This document shows positions 42,811 through 54,589 of a stretch of 64,000 nt of DNA, one piece after another; positions within the stretch are counted from its first letter, which is position 1, and the number at the start of each line of letters is the position of its first letter. This stretch comes from Pomphorhynchus laevis (lineage: Eukaryota > Acanthocephala > Palaeacanthocephala > Echinorhynchida > Pomphorhynchidae). Under the pieces are notes generated by a model. It had not been told where the DNA came from and did not search any database. It saw only the letters and a list, made by a program, of their open reading frames with translations. The DNA lies in assembly GCA_012934845.2 (NCBI GenBank), contig WNNJ02000599.1:186001-250000 (forward strand), in the 5' to 3' direction. The position numbers and the translations under genes were made by a program.

Positions 42811-43794
42811 CTGTCTTTGCATTCTTCAAATTGAGGCCATTTTGTAAGATTCGCAGTTCCTAAGCCATAAGTACAAGACCACCATTCTAGGTCCTTCGCA
42901 CTATCGTGTAATTGAATACCTTCCTTGGCTATTAAGGCCGAACGTTTAATGTCAGCTTCTTTTACCTGCATAATAACATCAACGTATGATTCAAAGGATT
43001 CTCTGAAAAAATCTAATCTTGATCGCTCAAACAATTGGCATTTTTCGAACACACAGTTCATTGCATTTACGTATCGCTCTTTGTAATCATCGGCGTCTCT
43101 TAGATTTTGTCTGTAACGATCACGAGCGAATTCCATTTCCTTACGACATATGTCAACCTTTTCCGTGATTTTCTTACGTTGCTCTTCAGTAGAGCCAACA
43201 TCTGTGTGTACGGTTTTCTCGACGTTATGGCCATGATTTAATTTCCTCAACGATGCGTGATAATCTCGTTTGCTGTTTTCAATTTTGGCGAGTAACTTTA
43301 ACCAAGGCTTTTGACAAGCTTCAAACTCTCGCTCAAACTCTTTGGATTTCTTAACTCTAGCAGTCAGAGAACGGGAATATTTTTCCTTCTTAAATTGCTC
43401 AACCTTGTTAATTACATCATTGAATAGGCGATATCGCATATTAGTATGCATTTCGGCATCCTTATCAGAAGAGTTTACCACAGCGTACCATGCAGCCTTG
43501 TTGGTACCGTATTCGTTCGACTTATCTAAGTAGCTTTTCCATCTATGAACCCAGGAGCGTAGGTCCTCTGTATATCGCTGTTCGATTTCAGCGCGTTCTT
43601 CATACATACGTAACAACGCATTTGTGAGTTCGTAACCTTCATCACACCTACGTAATACAATTGAATACTGTTGCGGTTCGTAGAATCCTTTTAGATTGAA
43701 AAACCCTCCTCCAAGAATATCACCATTATCTGGAGAAATACACTTAGTGGCAATATTGCCAAATCGTGACATAGCAGTATCAGAAGACAATCTT
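42811..43794 (-). CDS. PACSIN/syndapin-like F-BAR exon
   Basis: On the minus strand, an exon with acceptor TTTTTTATTAG (ending at 43795) and donor GACAG/GTGAAT at 42811/42810. Start is the ATG at 43772 (MSRFGNIATKC); the exon codes about 320 residues. F-BAR landmarks are FYEPQQY and CDEGYELTNALLRMYEERAE (about residues 30-65), NEYGTNKAAWYAV (about 90), EFEACQKPWLKLLAKIENSK (about 150), the helix with YVNAMNCVFEKCQLFERSRL (about 245) and KDLEWWSCTYGLG then WPQFEE near the end. PACSIN proteins dimerise, bind and curve membranes, and link endocytosis to actin; family members usually add a linker and a C-terminal SH3 domain. Those exons should lie at lower coordinates but were not found. Residues before the Met (43773-43794) are probably 5-prime UTR. 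Confidence 0.88.
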
Positions 43795-44375
43795 CTAATA
43801 AAAAAAACATTGTTAAAGTAAATAGAACTTAGTAACAGAACTCGAACATTAAAGAAAAACTGGAGATCAAGAAAAATAAAGACTTCGGTGTTTATAAATT
43901 TCCCATGATTATTCACTATTATTATTAATAATCTCATGATTATTCACTTAAGTCCTCGTTTTTAAATTTTAACAAAAATTTTTAATCACGAATAGTAAAG
44001 TAATTTTCGATAGCAATCACACTATTTTAGTTTTAAAAATCATTTAAAAGGTCCTGTTTGTTAGTAATTAATCAAATTAAGTCTATACTACATGCTCACA
44101 ACTTAACCGAAATACTTTAGAATTAAAGTTGATAATGTAACATCACTAATCTTACAAGTAACGAATTTAGTAAATCTTAATTATATTAATATCATTAATT
44201 TTAAGTTGATGTACCTGTGCGGTTATTGTTACTATTGAAATTTTGATGACTATTTTTATTCTGCGCGCTAATTTAATCCTATCTATAAGCCAACAGTAGT
44301 ACGCTACATTTCAGTATTGGTGGAACTCGTCAGCTACTGATCCAATACCTACGCATCACGTTCCGGTGCTTTTAA
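43795..44375. other. Upstream region of the F-BAR exon
   Basis: The open frame extends past the acceptor into this region by chance. It is probably intron or promoter of the PACSIN-like gene. No further exon was recognised. Confidence 0.45.
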
Positions 44376-44377
44376 CC

Positions 44378-46112
44378 TTGGTAATGATCACTCGACTTGT
44401 CTGCTTTCATTGGCGATTAGATTTAATGAAATATCATTAACATTAATATTTTAATGACAATATGTAACCATTATACTCACACTATAATATTTAAAATGGC
44501 TATATCATAGAACAATTACCATGTATAATGGTTATATAGCTAGGTTTCCTATGATAGTGCCGATATGATGGTGCTGATTCTTTCAAGGCGAAGCAATGCA
44601 TTTACAAAAATTAAAAAAAGCTTTTCTAAAACCAAGTTTATTATTTTAATTAGCTATAGTTTATTTTAATAATGCAACATTAACATGTTTTGTTTGATAT
44701 AAAGCATGAATATTCATAAATATTACACTAATATAAATCAAGTTGGTTGTAAAAAAACATACTGGTTTCAGCATTTAAAATCTTTGCACCGAAACTTTAA
44801 TCATAGAAACTCCAGAAACTGCATACCTGTTACTATTTGACTTAGCACCTCGGTGTCGAGAAAGTCTCCAATTGAACATCTTTTTTAACTTTGTTATATC
44901 TAGCTTACTTTATACGGTTAGAAATATAGTCTCTCTACTTTAATAGCAAATTGATCGAGCGATGTGATGGTTATATTGCAACTGTACAATTGCACAATTT
45001 AAAAAAGCTTTCTCCTTTTTATACAAAGTCAAATATGTAATCTTTATTTGGTTAATGAATAAAATATGAACAATGCATTTGTAAATTGTTGCTCCAATCA
45101 TTGAATTTAAATAATTCAAATTACAATTAGCGCAACACCGAAAGCAATAGAAGTTTTAGTAACAAAACGACCGATTCGTTCAATATCATTCTTTCTCACA
45201 TATTGAGAAATGTTGGCGGCCACAGCGACATATCAAAAAGTGGTCATTCTATTTAATGCAATTAGCTTGTCAGCAGCTAAAGTTTTGTCGTTGTGTGAAA
45301 GTTCATTACGTCAATGTGTCAGTAATTCATTTTCAAATTTGAAAGGCATTGTAATTAATGCTTTGAAGGGCATTACAAAAGTGACACTTTAGAAGTAATC
45401 TACCGCATATTTTAGCTAAATGCGCACGAAATCGTCAAGATATTTAACTACAGTCAAAGTAATTATTTTCAATGTAAGCATAGCGTAATTTTAAATTAAA
45501 ACTCACTCTAGAGATAATTGTGGAACTGGAAAATAATAATTTTATATATTAAAATTTTAACAAAAATAAACTTTAAAAAAATCGATTTTTAAAAAATCTT
45601 TGTTAATACGAAGAAATGAGCTAATATTTTAGAAAAAAATTCAATGAAATTAAACATTTTTGTGATATGTATCTTAATTAAAAATAAATTGGCACATTAT
45701 TTATTTAATATTTAATTCATTAGTAGGGAACATTTAATCGACGCATTACAAATTAGGATGAGATAAAAATACTGTTTCAGTAGAGATGAATTCATCGTAA
45801 AGTAGTGTAATAAAATAAATTTATCGTAAATAAATTTGTGTAATAGATCTGTGTAAAAATGGAAATCGAAAGATATCAGCACTATCATATAGGTAGTAAT
45901 ATCACTATCATATGAAACCTAGCTATAGAACCATTATATATGGTAATTGTTCTATAATATAGCCATTTTAAATATTATAGTGTGAGTATAATGGTTGCAT
46001 ATCGTATTTTTCAAAAAAAGTATAATGGTTACATATAGTCATTAAAATATTAATGATATTTCATTAAATCAAATTACCAATAAAAGCAGACGAGTCGAAT
46101 GATCGTCAGACA
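44378..46112. mobile_element. Element with ~210-bp inverted terminal repeats
   Basis: Left end 44378-44590 and right end 45870-46112 are reverse complements in order: CGACTTGTCTGCTTTCATTG with its partner CAATAAAAGCAGACGAGTCG, then TTTAATGAAATATCATTAA, ACACTATAATATTTAAAATG and ATGGTTATATAGCTAGGTTT. Total length is about 1.73 kb. The interior has a 60-codon frame (45210-45392, MLAATATYQKVVILFNAISL) without recognised domain. It could be a MITE-like or foldback transposon, or two facing copies of a shorter repeat. Confidence 0.7.
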
Positions 46113-46199
46113 ACTTTAAAAGTAAAATAAATAATGTTTGCCAAGATAAAAATATTGTTTCAGTAAAGATGAATTTACCGTAAAAAGGATTTATTTTTA

Positions 46200-46741
46200 A
46201 GTGGCAAATGCGTACCGGCGTATGCTTACATGACAACAAGAAAAAAACAGAAATCTAATTCATGTTTCGAGGATATGGTGAGGAGGCGGTATTTGAATTT
46301 GATAAAGGAAGCACGGCGGACGTCGAGAGGGAGATGATTCCAGGCAAGTGGAGCGGTGACGATGTAAGATCGGAGACTGTAGTTGTTAGAGTAATTAGGA
46401 ACGTGGAGTAAGATGGAATTACAGGAACGCATCGATATAGAGTTGGGGCGAGTGTCATCTAAGAAAGGGTGGTTGATGAACGATGGGGAGCTGACGGCGA
46501 TGAGACGAAAAGTTACGAGAAGTAGGCGGAGTTGTATGCGGATGTGGATGGCGGGCCAGGAGAGTTGTGCAAGATATGTGGATGTATGATCAAAGCGACG
46601 GAGACGTATAAGCACTCGAATGGCGCAGTTGACGATGCATTGTAGGGGTAGGATGATGGATTTTGGAGAATTGGCGAAAATACTGAGGAAGTAACCGATT
46701 CTAGGGAAGAGTAGCGATGCCGTAGTGTAATCAAAATTCAT
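46200..46741 (-). mobile_element. CR1/L2-like LINE C-terminal fragment (same family as 29740-30621)
   Basis: An open minus-strand frame of 171 codons reads LQCIVNCAIRVLIRLRRFD, LAQLSWPAIHIRI, then SLRSYIVTAPLAWNHLPLD and FIKFKYRLL, aligning along its length with the LINE at 29776-30279. The 3-prime end (GGCAAATGCGTACCGGCG on the plus strand near 46202) matches 29752-29770. It is heavily 5-prime truncated, ending at 46741. Confidence 0.85.
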
Positions 46742-47040
46742 CGTAAACTAGTGTAATAAATCTGTGCAAATAATAAAATAATCAACATCTTATAAAAATT
46801 GAATTTTTATTAACAAACCAACAACGTATTTTAAAAACTCGAATTAAAAGTCGACATTAATTAATGCTTATTATTTAATTATAACAAAATAATAAATATT
46901 AAATTTGGTAATTAATAATTAATATAACAATTAATATTGTTATCATATTTAATTATCGTTATTTAATCAATTATTTAATTAATTGATTAAATGGACGTTC
47001 GATCAATAATAATTAATTTGAGAAAATTCGTTTCCAATCC
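46742..47040. other. Gene-free AT-rich stretch
   Basis: TAATTAAT-type runs only. Confidence 0.5.
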
Positions 47041-47042
47041 AA

Positions 47043-47262
47043 ATTATTACAAGAAAGCGAGGAAACAGGAGTATTTATTTGATTACAAAATCCAATATTT
47101 CGACGGCACTACGGCACGCCATCTTCAGGTTAATTAGCTTGAACACTTATAAATCCTTTTTAATAAGTGTTCAAGCTAATTACAACATTGAAGATGACGT
47201 GCCGTCGAAATATTTGATTCTTGTAATCAAATAAATATTCCTGTTTCCACGCCTTTTTGTAA
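47043..47262. mobile_element. Foldback element F1, second copy
   Basis: Same words and order as 25468-25673: ATTACAAGAAAGCGAGGAAA at left, TTTCCACGCCTTTTTGTAAT at right. The modules read CTGAAGATGGCGTGCCG and GTCGAAATATTGG (minus 47094-47128), and TTGAAGATGACGTGCCGTCG and AAATATTT (plus 47188-47215). Confidence 0.85.
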
Positions 47263-47286
47263 TAATAATTAACTTAACATTATGAT

Positions 47287-47425
47287 TGAAGGAATCGGGA
47301 AAACTAAACATTATAAACTGACTCTATGCTGTTTCGACTTTTGAGTCTTATTAGTAGGGGACACAGAATCTTATCAGCATAGACACAATTTATGCTGTTT
47401 ATTCTTCCCGATTCATTCAATCAGA
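47287..47425. mobile_element. Small foldback
   Basis: ATTGAAGGAATCGGGAA and TTCCCGATTCATTCAAT face each other about 140 bp apart, with CTATGCTG and CAGCATAG nested inside. No coding potential. Confidence 0.65.
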
Positions 47426-47869
47426 ATGGAAATTGGCGGGAAAATTAGGTCATTTGTTTCATTAATTTAAAATTAAATATCGCATTCACAGAGTTTATTA
47501 ATAAAAATTAACTTCAAAATTTAAAGTATTTAAATATTTAAAGAGAAAACAAGTGAAACTATTAAAACTATATTTTAATATAAATATATATATTTTAATA
47601 ATTTTGATATTGGATTGAAGTAAAAATAGCTTTGTAAAATCTGCAGTTATTTTATTTGAAATATGGATTGTCATAATTATACACGTTTACTGCTAAGTTA
47701 TAAATACGGATTACCAATTTCTTAATTATGTTTCTCAAAAAATATACGAAATATATTTTTAGTTTACTCTCTAAAGTAGGTTATTTAATTAGCTATTTAA
47801 TAAAATAATATAATACTTAATATATAAAATAATTATTACAGAAAAAAATTTGTATAGTTTGTGATATTT

Positions 47870-49030
47870 CAGTACTGTTAAGTTGGAATGTTTCCGTCTC
47901 GAGCGACCTCTAACAGGCACGCTGCATTTCCCCGCTGCACTGCACAGCTTATACGCTGCAAGAGGAAATTGGCAGCTCTGCGATCATATGTTGCCACCAC
48001 CAACATATTGCCCAGTTTTGTCAAAAAATTCGAAGTTATCGGCCCGACAGCACTAATTGTGTCGATCGCCAACGGCACAAATTTATATTGCGATTCGTCA
48101 ATACATGTATATTTGGCCTTCTTTCGATCCTCTGCCAATCTAGCAACCTCCCCGGCCCCAGAGACCGCACTAGGCAAATGACTGGCAGCAAGAATGTTGG
48201 GACACGTGAAGTCCCATACTAGCAGACGTCTCCTTTCCCATGGGACTTGTGAAGCACTGTCAGATCTCTTTCCGTCGTTTCTGCAGAGCCCGATTGGTTC
48301 AAGGCGGGACCGGACACCGGCTGTGGCAAGGGCGCTACGGATAAGTGTGTTTACAGCACTGTGCCGATTGTGCCGAGAAACCACTCTGGGGCAGTCTAGC
48401 CCGTGAATACCAGAGGGGTCTGATACGACGCCGCACTCACACTTAAATGAAACCGAGTTGAGAATACCGAGGCGGAGGGCTGATGCAAGACAGATTGAAC
48501 TGTCGTCTAGTTTTGTGCCCATCGAAGCTATCGGTAGGGCATTAAGGAATGCGCCAGACCATCTGGTAGACGCGGCTAGCAAGCGGGCCCGATCTTTGGG
48601 AAAGGCGCATGAAGCTGCCAGGTGTCGGAATTCCTTCTCAAACAATGGGGCTGTCCAACGTTTTTGCAAGGTTGTATTCGTTAGAACAGTCAGCTCGAAT
48701 TTAGTGGTCCAATTCTCTGACGCCGTTCGGTAGTTAAGGTCACTAGTGCCTGAGCGATTTGCCAAATGCTCTGGGATTAATAACGCAGTTAAGTCCTTCG
48801 TGCGTGAAACAGATGAACAAAATGCCGGTATAGATAACTCTTCCGCACGCAACACACCCAGTCCACTCATCGTAACAGTAACGAGGCTTGACGCCAGGCT
48901 ATGTCAGAGAGCCTGAGGTTAAGGATTTCCTCTAGAGAACTCCGAACTTCCACGTCGAAGGCTTTCACGAGGCCGCTTGTATAACACGGTGCGCAGCGTT
49001 AAAGGAAGTTGATCTTTGGCAGCGTCAAAC
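47870..49030 (-). mobile_element. RLE-type LINE of a second family, C-terminal fragment
   Basis: The 330-codon open frame (48870-47878, minus) is uninterrupted and GC-rich (near 50 per cent against about 25-30 per cent around it). It starts inside the post-RT region (MSGLGVLRAEELSIPAF), has a Cys-His cluster CECGVVSDPSGIHGLDCPRV (about 48450-48390), and an endonuclease-like segment SDSASQVPWERRRLLVWDFT with EDRKKAKY (D, D and K positions). Upstream, 49020-48871 continues in another frame (DIAWRQASLLL). The RT is missing. The family differs from the 17-23 kb copies. The good reading frame and foreign base composition point to a recent insertion. Confidence 0.8.
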
Positions 49031-49081
49031 AATGTCGATATTAATATATTAATTATATATAATATAAGTCTATATATAAGT

Positions 49082-49440
49082 CTTATGGATAAGACTATTT
49101 TGGAGAAAAATATAAAAATTAAACGTTATTTTTCATTGAATCGGAATGATACATGCTGAGTTGAAATATTTGTGAATGGTTTTAGGGCCAAACCCAGCCA
49201 AAAAACATTAAAAACGTTTAAGATTTTGTTATCTTATCAATATTTCTTCCACCAATTGTAGACATCGTCAGGATAAATTGTAATTAGCTAGAACACTTAT
49301 AAATTTTCTTGAAGAAAATTTATAAAAAGTTATTCACAAAAAGTTATTTTTTATGACAAAAATCAGTCGTGAAGATAAGCATATGGCTCCATCTATATAA
49401 ATTATGCTACAGTATCTAAACACTCTGCCATCCAGCAGAG
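49082..49440 (+). repeat. Repeat R2 interrupted by an insertion
   Basis: GGATAAGACTATTTTGGAG and AAAATTAAACGTTATTTTTC (49087-49140) and then GACAAAAATCAGTCGTGAAG to AAACACTCTGCCATCCAGC (49354-49435) are together the uninterrupted repeat at 50372-50508. The intervening 49141-49353 is an inserted segment that holds a hammerhead-like module on the minus strand (about 49237-49271). Confidence 0.75.
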
Positions 49441-50261
49441 TATTAATATTAAGATATTAATATAATAATTAATATATTATTTTATTACAAACTTAACTCA
49501 TGAAACTTATAAAACTAAACTTATAAACTCATGTAACTAAAATGATAGAAAAGAATAACTAATATAAAATATTAAAATATAAAAATTATAAAATATAAAA
49601 ATTTTATAATTTTTAAATATTAAAAGAGAAAGCTAGTGATTAAGATTGTTCATCTTAAACAGCATGTATATATGCCTGCTGTTTAATTAGTTATATAATA
49701 CAAGATCAAATACTACATGTGCATAATCAGATAAGAGCAAATAACACACAATTTAGTATATTTTAATATAAAAGTAAATAGTAAATACCAGAAGTTTCCT
49801 AAAATAAAACATCTCACTGCAAAATACGACAACTAACGAATAACAGTTAATAGTACGGTTAATATAATACAGTATTTTATTGTTGTTAAGTTAAGTCAAA
49901 GCATATAGCATTTTATAATTCTTAATTATCAGATCAGATACCTAAGACTATGTATTTTATACGATATATAAATAAATATAAATAATAAATAATTATAAGA
50001 TTTTATATAACTTATATTTAAATTCAATATTTATTTATTATCAATAATATTAATAATATTAAATACATAACTCAGTTAGCTGGCTTAAAATCTGTTGTAT
50101 CTTATTAGTATATTATATATTATCCTTAAAAATTTGCCACTTTAAGTTTAAATTTATTAACTATTTTCCGTTTGATTTTATTAAAAATTTTATTTAATAA
50201 AAAATAAGTTTTTTAATAAAAATTGTTTTTTAATAGTTGTTAATGATCCATTATTGATAAA

Positions 50262-50345
50262 TAATTATTGGAGCTGGATCAAAGAAAAGAAATTAATTTT
50301 TGATATTTCGATAACTTCTGTTAGCATCTTCAGAAAATAACAAGG
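50262..50345 (-). repeat. Foldback element F2, single arm
   Basis: One arm of the element at 50795-50975: minus strand CTGAAGATGCTAACAGAAGT then TATCGAAATATC (50301-50333), followed by the GATCCAGCTCC word at the end. Confidence 0.75.
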
Positions 50346-50371
50346 TTATGTAATGCACCACTATCATTAAA

Positions 50372-50508
50372 CGTTTGGATAAGACTATTTTAAGAAAAAT
50401 ATAAAAATTAAACGTTATTTTTCATGACAAAAATCAGTCGTGGAGATAAGCATATATCTCCGCCTATATAAATTATTCTACACTATCTAAACACTCTGCC
50501 ATCCAGCC
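50372..50508 (+). repeat. Repeat R2, uninterrupted copy
   Basis: TTGGATAAGACTATTTTAAG to AAACACTCTGCCATCCAGCC, the reference for the interrupted copy at 49082-49440. Confidence 0.8.
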
Positions 50509-50794
50509 GTTAAATTTGAATTTTTAACCGAAAAATAATTCTTTCACAATTTTTTCGTAAATTTGGATTTAATTAAATTATGTAAAAAAAACTTTTAATA
50601 GGAAATAACCTTCTTAAGCTTATATATAACATTGATATTCTTGATTATTGAAAAATAATTAAACAATTCTTGATTACAATTATTGGACTGGTTAAAACAA
50701 TTGTCTTGATCATAATATATACTTACAATAATATTACTTACAAGATACTAACGTACAAGATAATAATCTATAGTATTTAATACATGATTTAATA

Positions 50795-50975
50795 ATTATT
50801 GAAGCTGGATCAAAGGAAAGAAGAAATTATTTTTGATATTTCGCTAACTTCTGTTAGCATCTTAAGAAAATTACCAAAAGGTAATTTTCTTAAGTCATTT
50901 TCTGAAGATGCTAACAGAAGTTAGCGAAATATCAAAAATAATTTCTTATTTCCTTTGATCCAGCTCCAATAATTA
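50795..50975. mobile_element. Foldback element F2 with hammerhead-like module
   Basis: A nearly perfect inverted repeat with arms of about 85 bp: AATTATTGAAGCTGGATCAA at left and TTGATCCAGCTCCAATAATT at right. The right arm carries CTGAAGATGCTAACAGAAGT and TAGCGAAATATC (50902-50933), with stem GCTAAC/GTTAGC. The left arm's core has changed from CTGAAG to CTTAAG. Confidence 0.88.
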
Positions 50976-51061
50976 TTTAACAATAATGTTATTTAATAAA
51001 AGTTAGATGCTTAGATTTACTTTTAATATACTGTTGTCGGTTGTTAGACTGTTATTTGAAA

Positions 51062-51345
51062 GTTATCTCAAGCATTAAAACTTATATTTAAATATTTTGT
51101 ATCAATGATTTTGATACGGTTTACCTTTCAACATAATTGCAATATTTTAAAAATTAGCTAAAGCATCAAATCTCGTATTTAAAGATTTTGTATCACTGAA
51201 TTTGACACGTGTTACATTTATCACCACAATTGCAATATTTTTAAAGTTAGCCAAAGTATTAGGCCTCGTATTTAAAGATATTGTATCCGTAATTTTGAGA
51301 CAGTTTACCTGCCCCCATAATTGCAATATTTTGAAAGTATTTCAA
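51062..51345 (+). repeat. Three-unit minisatellite, period about 93 bp
   Basis: The unit holds CAAGCATTAAAACTTATATT, AAATATTTTGTATCA, a GATACGGTTTACC-like word and ATAATTGCAATATTTT. Units start near 51062, 51155 and 51247 and differ by 20-30 per cent. Confidence 0.75.
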
Positions 51346-51419
51346 GAAATACAGTGAGCGAAAGATTAAAAGAGATTGCTTGTTATAAGATCATTTCCGT
51401 TTGTTATAAGATAAAATTT

Positions 51420-52445
51420 TCTCTTGATAAGTTTGTATCAATGGTGTCGACAGAATGTACCAAGCCAAATGTAGTACATGTGTCGGTAAGAGATTTGTGA
51501 CTTCGCTGATCAAAGCCTTGAAAGACAAGTTATCGGAGAAAGATATTGTGACAATTCAGTGTTTGATTCACCATCAAGTTCTGTTTCGTAAAGTTTTAAA
51601 AATGTCTGGTGTAGTTAAAACAGGAAATATTGTTAATATAATACGTTCACTGGTTCTTAATCATTGTAAATTTGTGCTTTTCTTCAACTTACAACCTCAG
51701 AATTTGAAGATCTTCTTTACTATACAGAGGTTTAATGGCTATCTTTTCGTAAGGTTTTACATAGTTTCAATGAACTAATTGAAGAAATTATTTATTTCCT
51801 TGAAAACAAAACTGATACAATGAATTTTGGATATATTGTTAGCGATATATTGTAAAAATGACATTTTTACCCCACACGAACGATCTGACTGTTAATCTAC
51901 AAGGAAAATATAAATTGATAACCAACATGATGAAATTGCAAGATCTAAACTTTCCATTTTCAGAGAACATGAAAGCAAAAAAGTGTTTTGCATATTATTC
52001 AAAATTGAAACAACATCATCGTGATTTTGACTTTTCCACACATATATCAAGAATAAATGATGTAAAATCATACAAACATCTATTAAAAATAGAAAAACAT
52101 CAAAAATTATGATGTCAAATCCGAATTTGACAAACGCTTCGAAGACTTTGAACACTGAAAGACCGTATTCTCTCTCTTTATAATCCCTTTTTTATTTTTT
52201 ACTGCAAATGCGCTTCTAGAACTGCAATTGATCCTCAAACTGACAATGTCTTGAGAGAAAAATATTGAGAATTGGGCGTCCTTGTCATATTTAATTGAGA
52301 AATACCAGTAGATAAAAAATTCTTTAAAAATTTTATGCATGTTTAGAAGTATCTATCTATATAAAAGGTTCTTTTCATGCATACAGCTTTATAAAACAAA
52401 ACCTTCACGTCAAGATTGTCAAAAGAACATGTGTATTCTATTACG
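51420..52445 (+). pseudogene. hAT-family transposase relic (ZBED/Buster-like)
   Basis: Reading frames in order give SLDKFVSMVSTECTK (position of the STDGAP motif), CLIHHQVLFRKVLKMSG (CVIHxxAL motif), NIVNIIRSLVLNHCKF (VNxIRSxALNxRxF), LSFRKVLHSFNELIEEI, ELTVNLQGKYKLI-like LTVNLQGKYKLITNM, LLELQLILKL, and finally FRSIYLYKRFFSCIQLYKT (FGSTYLCExxFSxM dimerisation region). These are the landmarks of hAT transposases of the Buster/ZBED group. Several stops and frame changes; the N-terminal BED finger is absent. It could be an old source for the hAT-type MITE at 29334-29669. Confidence 0.8.
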
Positions 52446-53205
52446 ATGATTTCTTGAGCCTGGAAATTGACTCCTAACTTTCTTATAAAAGAAAGTTATA
52501 TTTCCTTATAAAAGGAAGTACTCGCCATGAAGTGTCAAACGAAAAATCAATAAGTTTCAATATAATTCAATTTTTATCTTTTTATGAAAAAAATATTAGA
52601 TATCTTAAAAATATCTAAGTTAACAGTTTTCTATTGCCATTGAAATAAATATATTTAAATAATCATTTTAAGCTCATATTTTGGTATGTGGGGTCCGCGA
52701 GAATAAAATATAAAAATAGTCCCGTCAGCTTATATAAGATTGAAATCTATGTTCTAGATTATAGTTTTGCATCACAAAATACTATGATTTACAGTCTCTT
52801 TTTAAAATAAGATGGTGAAACTTTAACTTTATTAATTTTTGTTAATAAAAATACATTTGTAAATCAGTTTCCAAAAGTGCAAAAAAAGAGCTTACTCTCT
52901 TTAATATTTTAGATGCAATATAGTAATGACCGAGGTTTGCTTCAAAGCAAGCCTAGTACAGAATAAAAGTTAGATCAACTGAAAAATGTTAGTTGATCGA
53001 AAATATTCTAAAAATGAGCTAAGTTGCGAAGAGCAAGCAAACAAGTGAAAACAAAGCAGTTGGAACTTACATTAGTTGCAATGGCGATAAAAGAGCAAGT
53101 ACAACGTTCGCTTTATTCACCGAATTTAAAGGAAATGTGAAATCGATTATCAGTTTTTGTTCCCCTTCTCATATTACTACGCTTACGCCCTTTCTTTATA
53201 TTTCT
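52446..53205. other. Stretch without a recognised gene
   Basis: Probably includes the end of the hAT copy (GGGGTCCGCGAGAATAAAAT near 52690). A small hairpin GATCAACT/AGTTGATC lies at 52973-53000. Nothing else supported. Confidence 0.45.
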
Positions 53206-53207
53206 TT

Positions 53208-53328
53208 GAGACGAATTATATGGATTTTGCATGTACTTTAAAAATATGCAGACGACATAGGTTGGTGATCCATTTAACCTACTACGCGTGTAGGTGACAC
53301 CAATTTCTCTTTCATGCTAATTCGTCTC
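53208..53328. mobile_element. Short MITE-like element, 11-bp perfect inverted ends
   Basis: GAGACGAATTA at the left and TAATTCGTCTC at the right bound 121 bp. Interior noncoding. Confidence 0.6.
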
Positions 53329-53329
53329 T

Positions 53330-54585
53330 TATAGTTTTATAGAGCAACAATAATTTGTACTATACCAAGATAGCACAGAAACAGCAGATCGTTACAACGA
53401 GATGATGATTGGAAGACAAAAAATTAAAGCTACGAAACATTCTCTATAAGTAATGTCTTCTTGCTGTCAATTTAAGTGCTGGAAGTGGCTTATAGACGAT
53501 ATCTGCGAATACAGAAGAATGAGATGTTTCGCATATTCATATAAGCCAGTATATTAACGATCTTATTCATTCATATTCAATGACAAGATTATGTGATCTA
53601 TTATTGATTAATCCATATAATTAATATAATATGACAGTTTAAAAATATGCACACCGACATTCAGTGGCGAAGCCCACGATTGATATATGAAGACGACCTA
53701 GATTTTGCACAAAGCAATGGTATTAATTTAAGGAAATTGTCTATGAAGACAGTTTACAAAAAGTAGACAGTACCCACGGTAAAGTTAGAAATTAATTACC
53801 TTCGTATTTGTAAGCTAGTGGTCTTTGGCTCTCTACTTCGACGTACTATTGAACGCCATCTAGCCCGCATTTTTCCGCACTGTATAGTAGGCATTATTGT
53901 TCTGTCAATGAATAGTAACAATTTAGCTTATATCTTAAATTTGTCAAATTATACCTTTTCAGCTGCTCTGCTACACGACGGTAACCAACAACGATACAAT
54001 TTCACCTGGTAGAAAATCCTTCTACAAACAGAGATTATTGCTGATTAACGTAAGCTGTTAAAATTTATATTTATATGCATAGCACTACATCATGCTACGC
54101 TAGTAGCCAGATTTATGTGAGATCAAATGAAACGATAGCTGAATGGAAGACGACATAATCTTAGCGTTACCGACGTATCGTCATGGTGAAAGCGGATAAG
54201 TCAATACATACAATCGAAAATATATTAAGCACTTATCGTCACAGAATTGTGATTCGCTCTGATCTACCACATGAAAGGTTGTTTTCTCTAAATAATTAAG
54301 ATCGATTATAACCGAACAAATTAAGGTTGCTTAATTATAAACAACCTTATTTAGGTTTCTTCTTCAAACTGGAAATTATTAAAAGAAAATTGGAATATAA
54401 AATCGAATTTTAAAATAATTTCTTAGTGATGATTTATTGCCGCGTGGCAGTCTTTGCTGAAGTGACAAGGCCAAAATATATCGAGTACAGCATAAATATT
54501 CGATCATTTATCAAATATATATTCATATATTTATAAATATATAAATATAATATATTTATAAATATTATATATAATTCGTCAGTCT
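53330..54585. other. Stretch without a recognised gene
   Basis: A 64-codon frame at 53818-54012 has no recognised domain and no flanking splice evidence. Nothing else is supported. Confidence 0.45.
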
Positions 54586-54589
54586 GTTC

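Noticed and set aside
47888-48733. Plus-strand open frames within the GC-rich block
   Set aside because: Shadows of the minus-strand RLE-type LINE frame; high GC lowers stop frequency.
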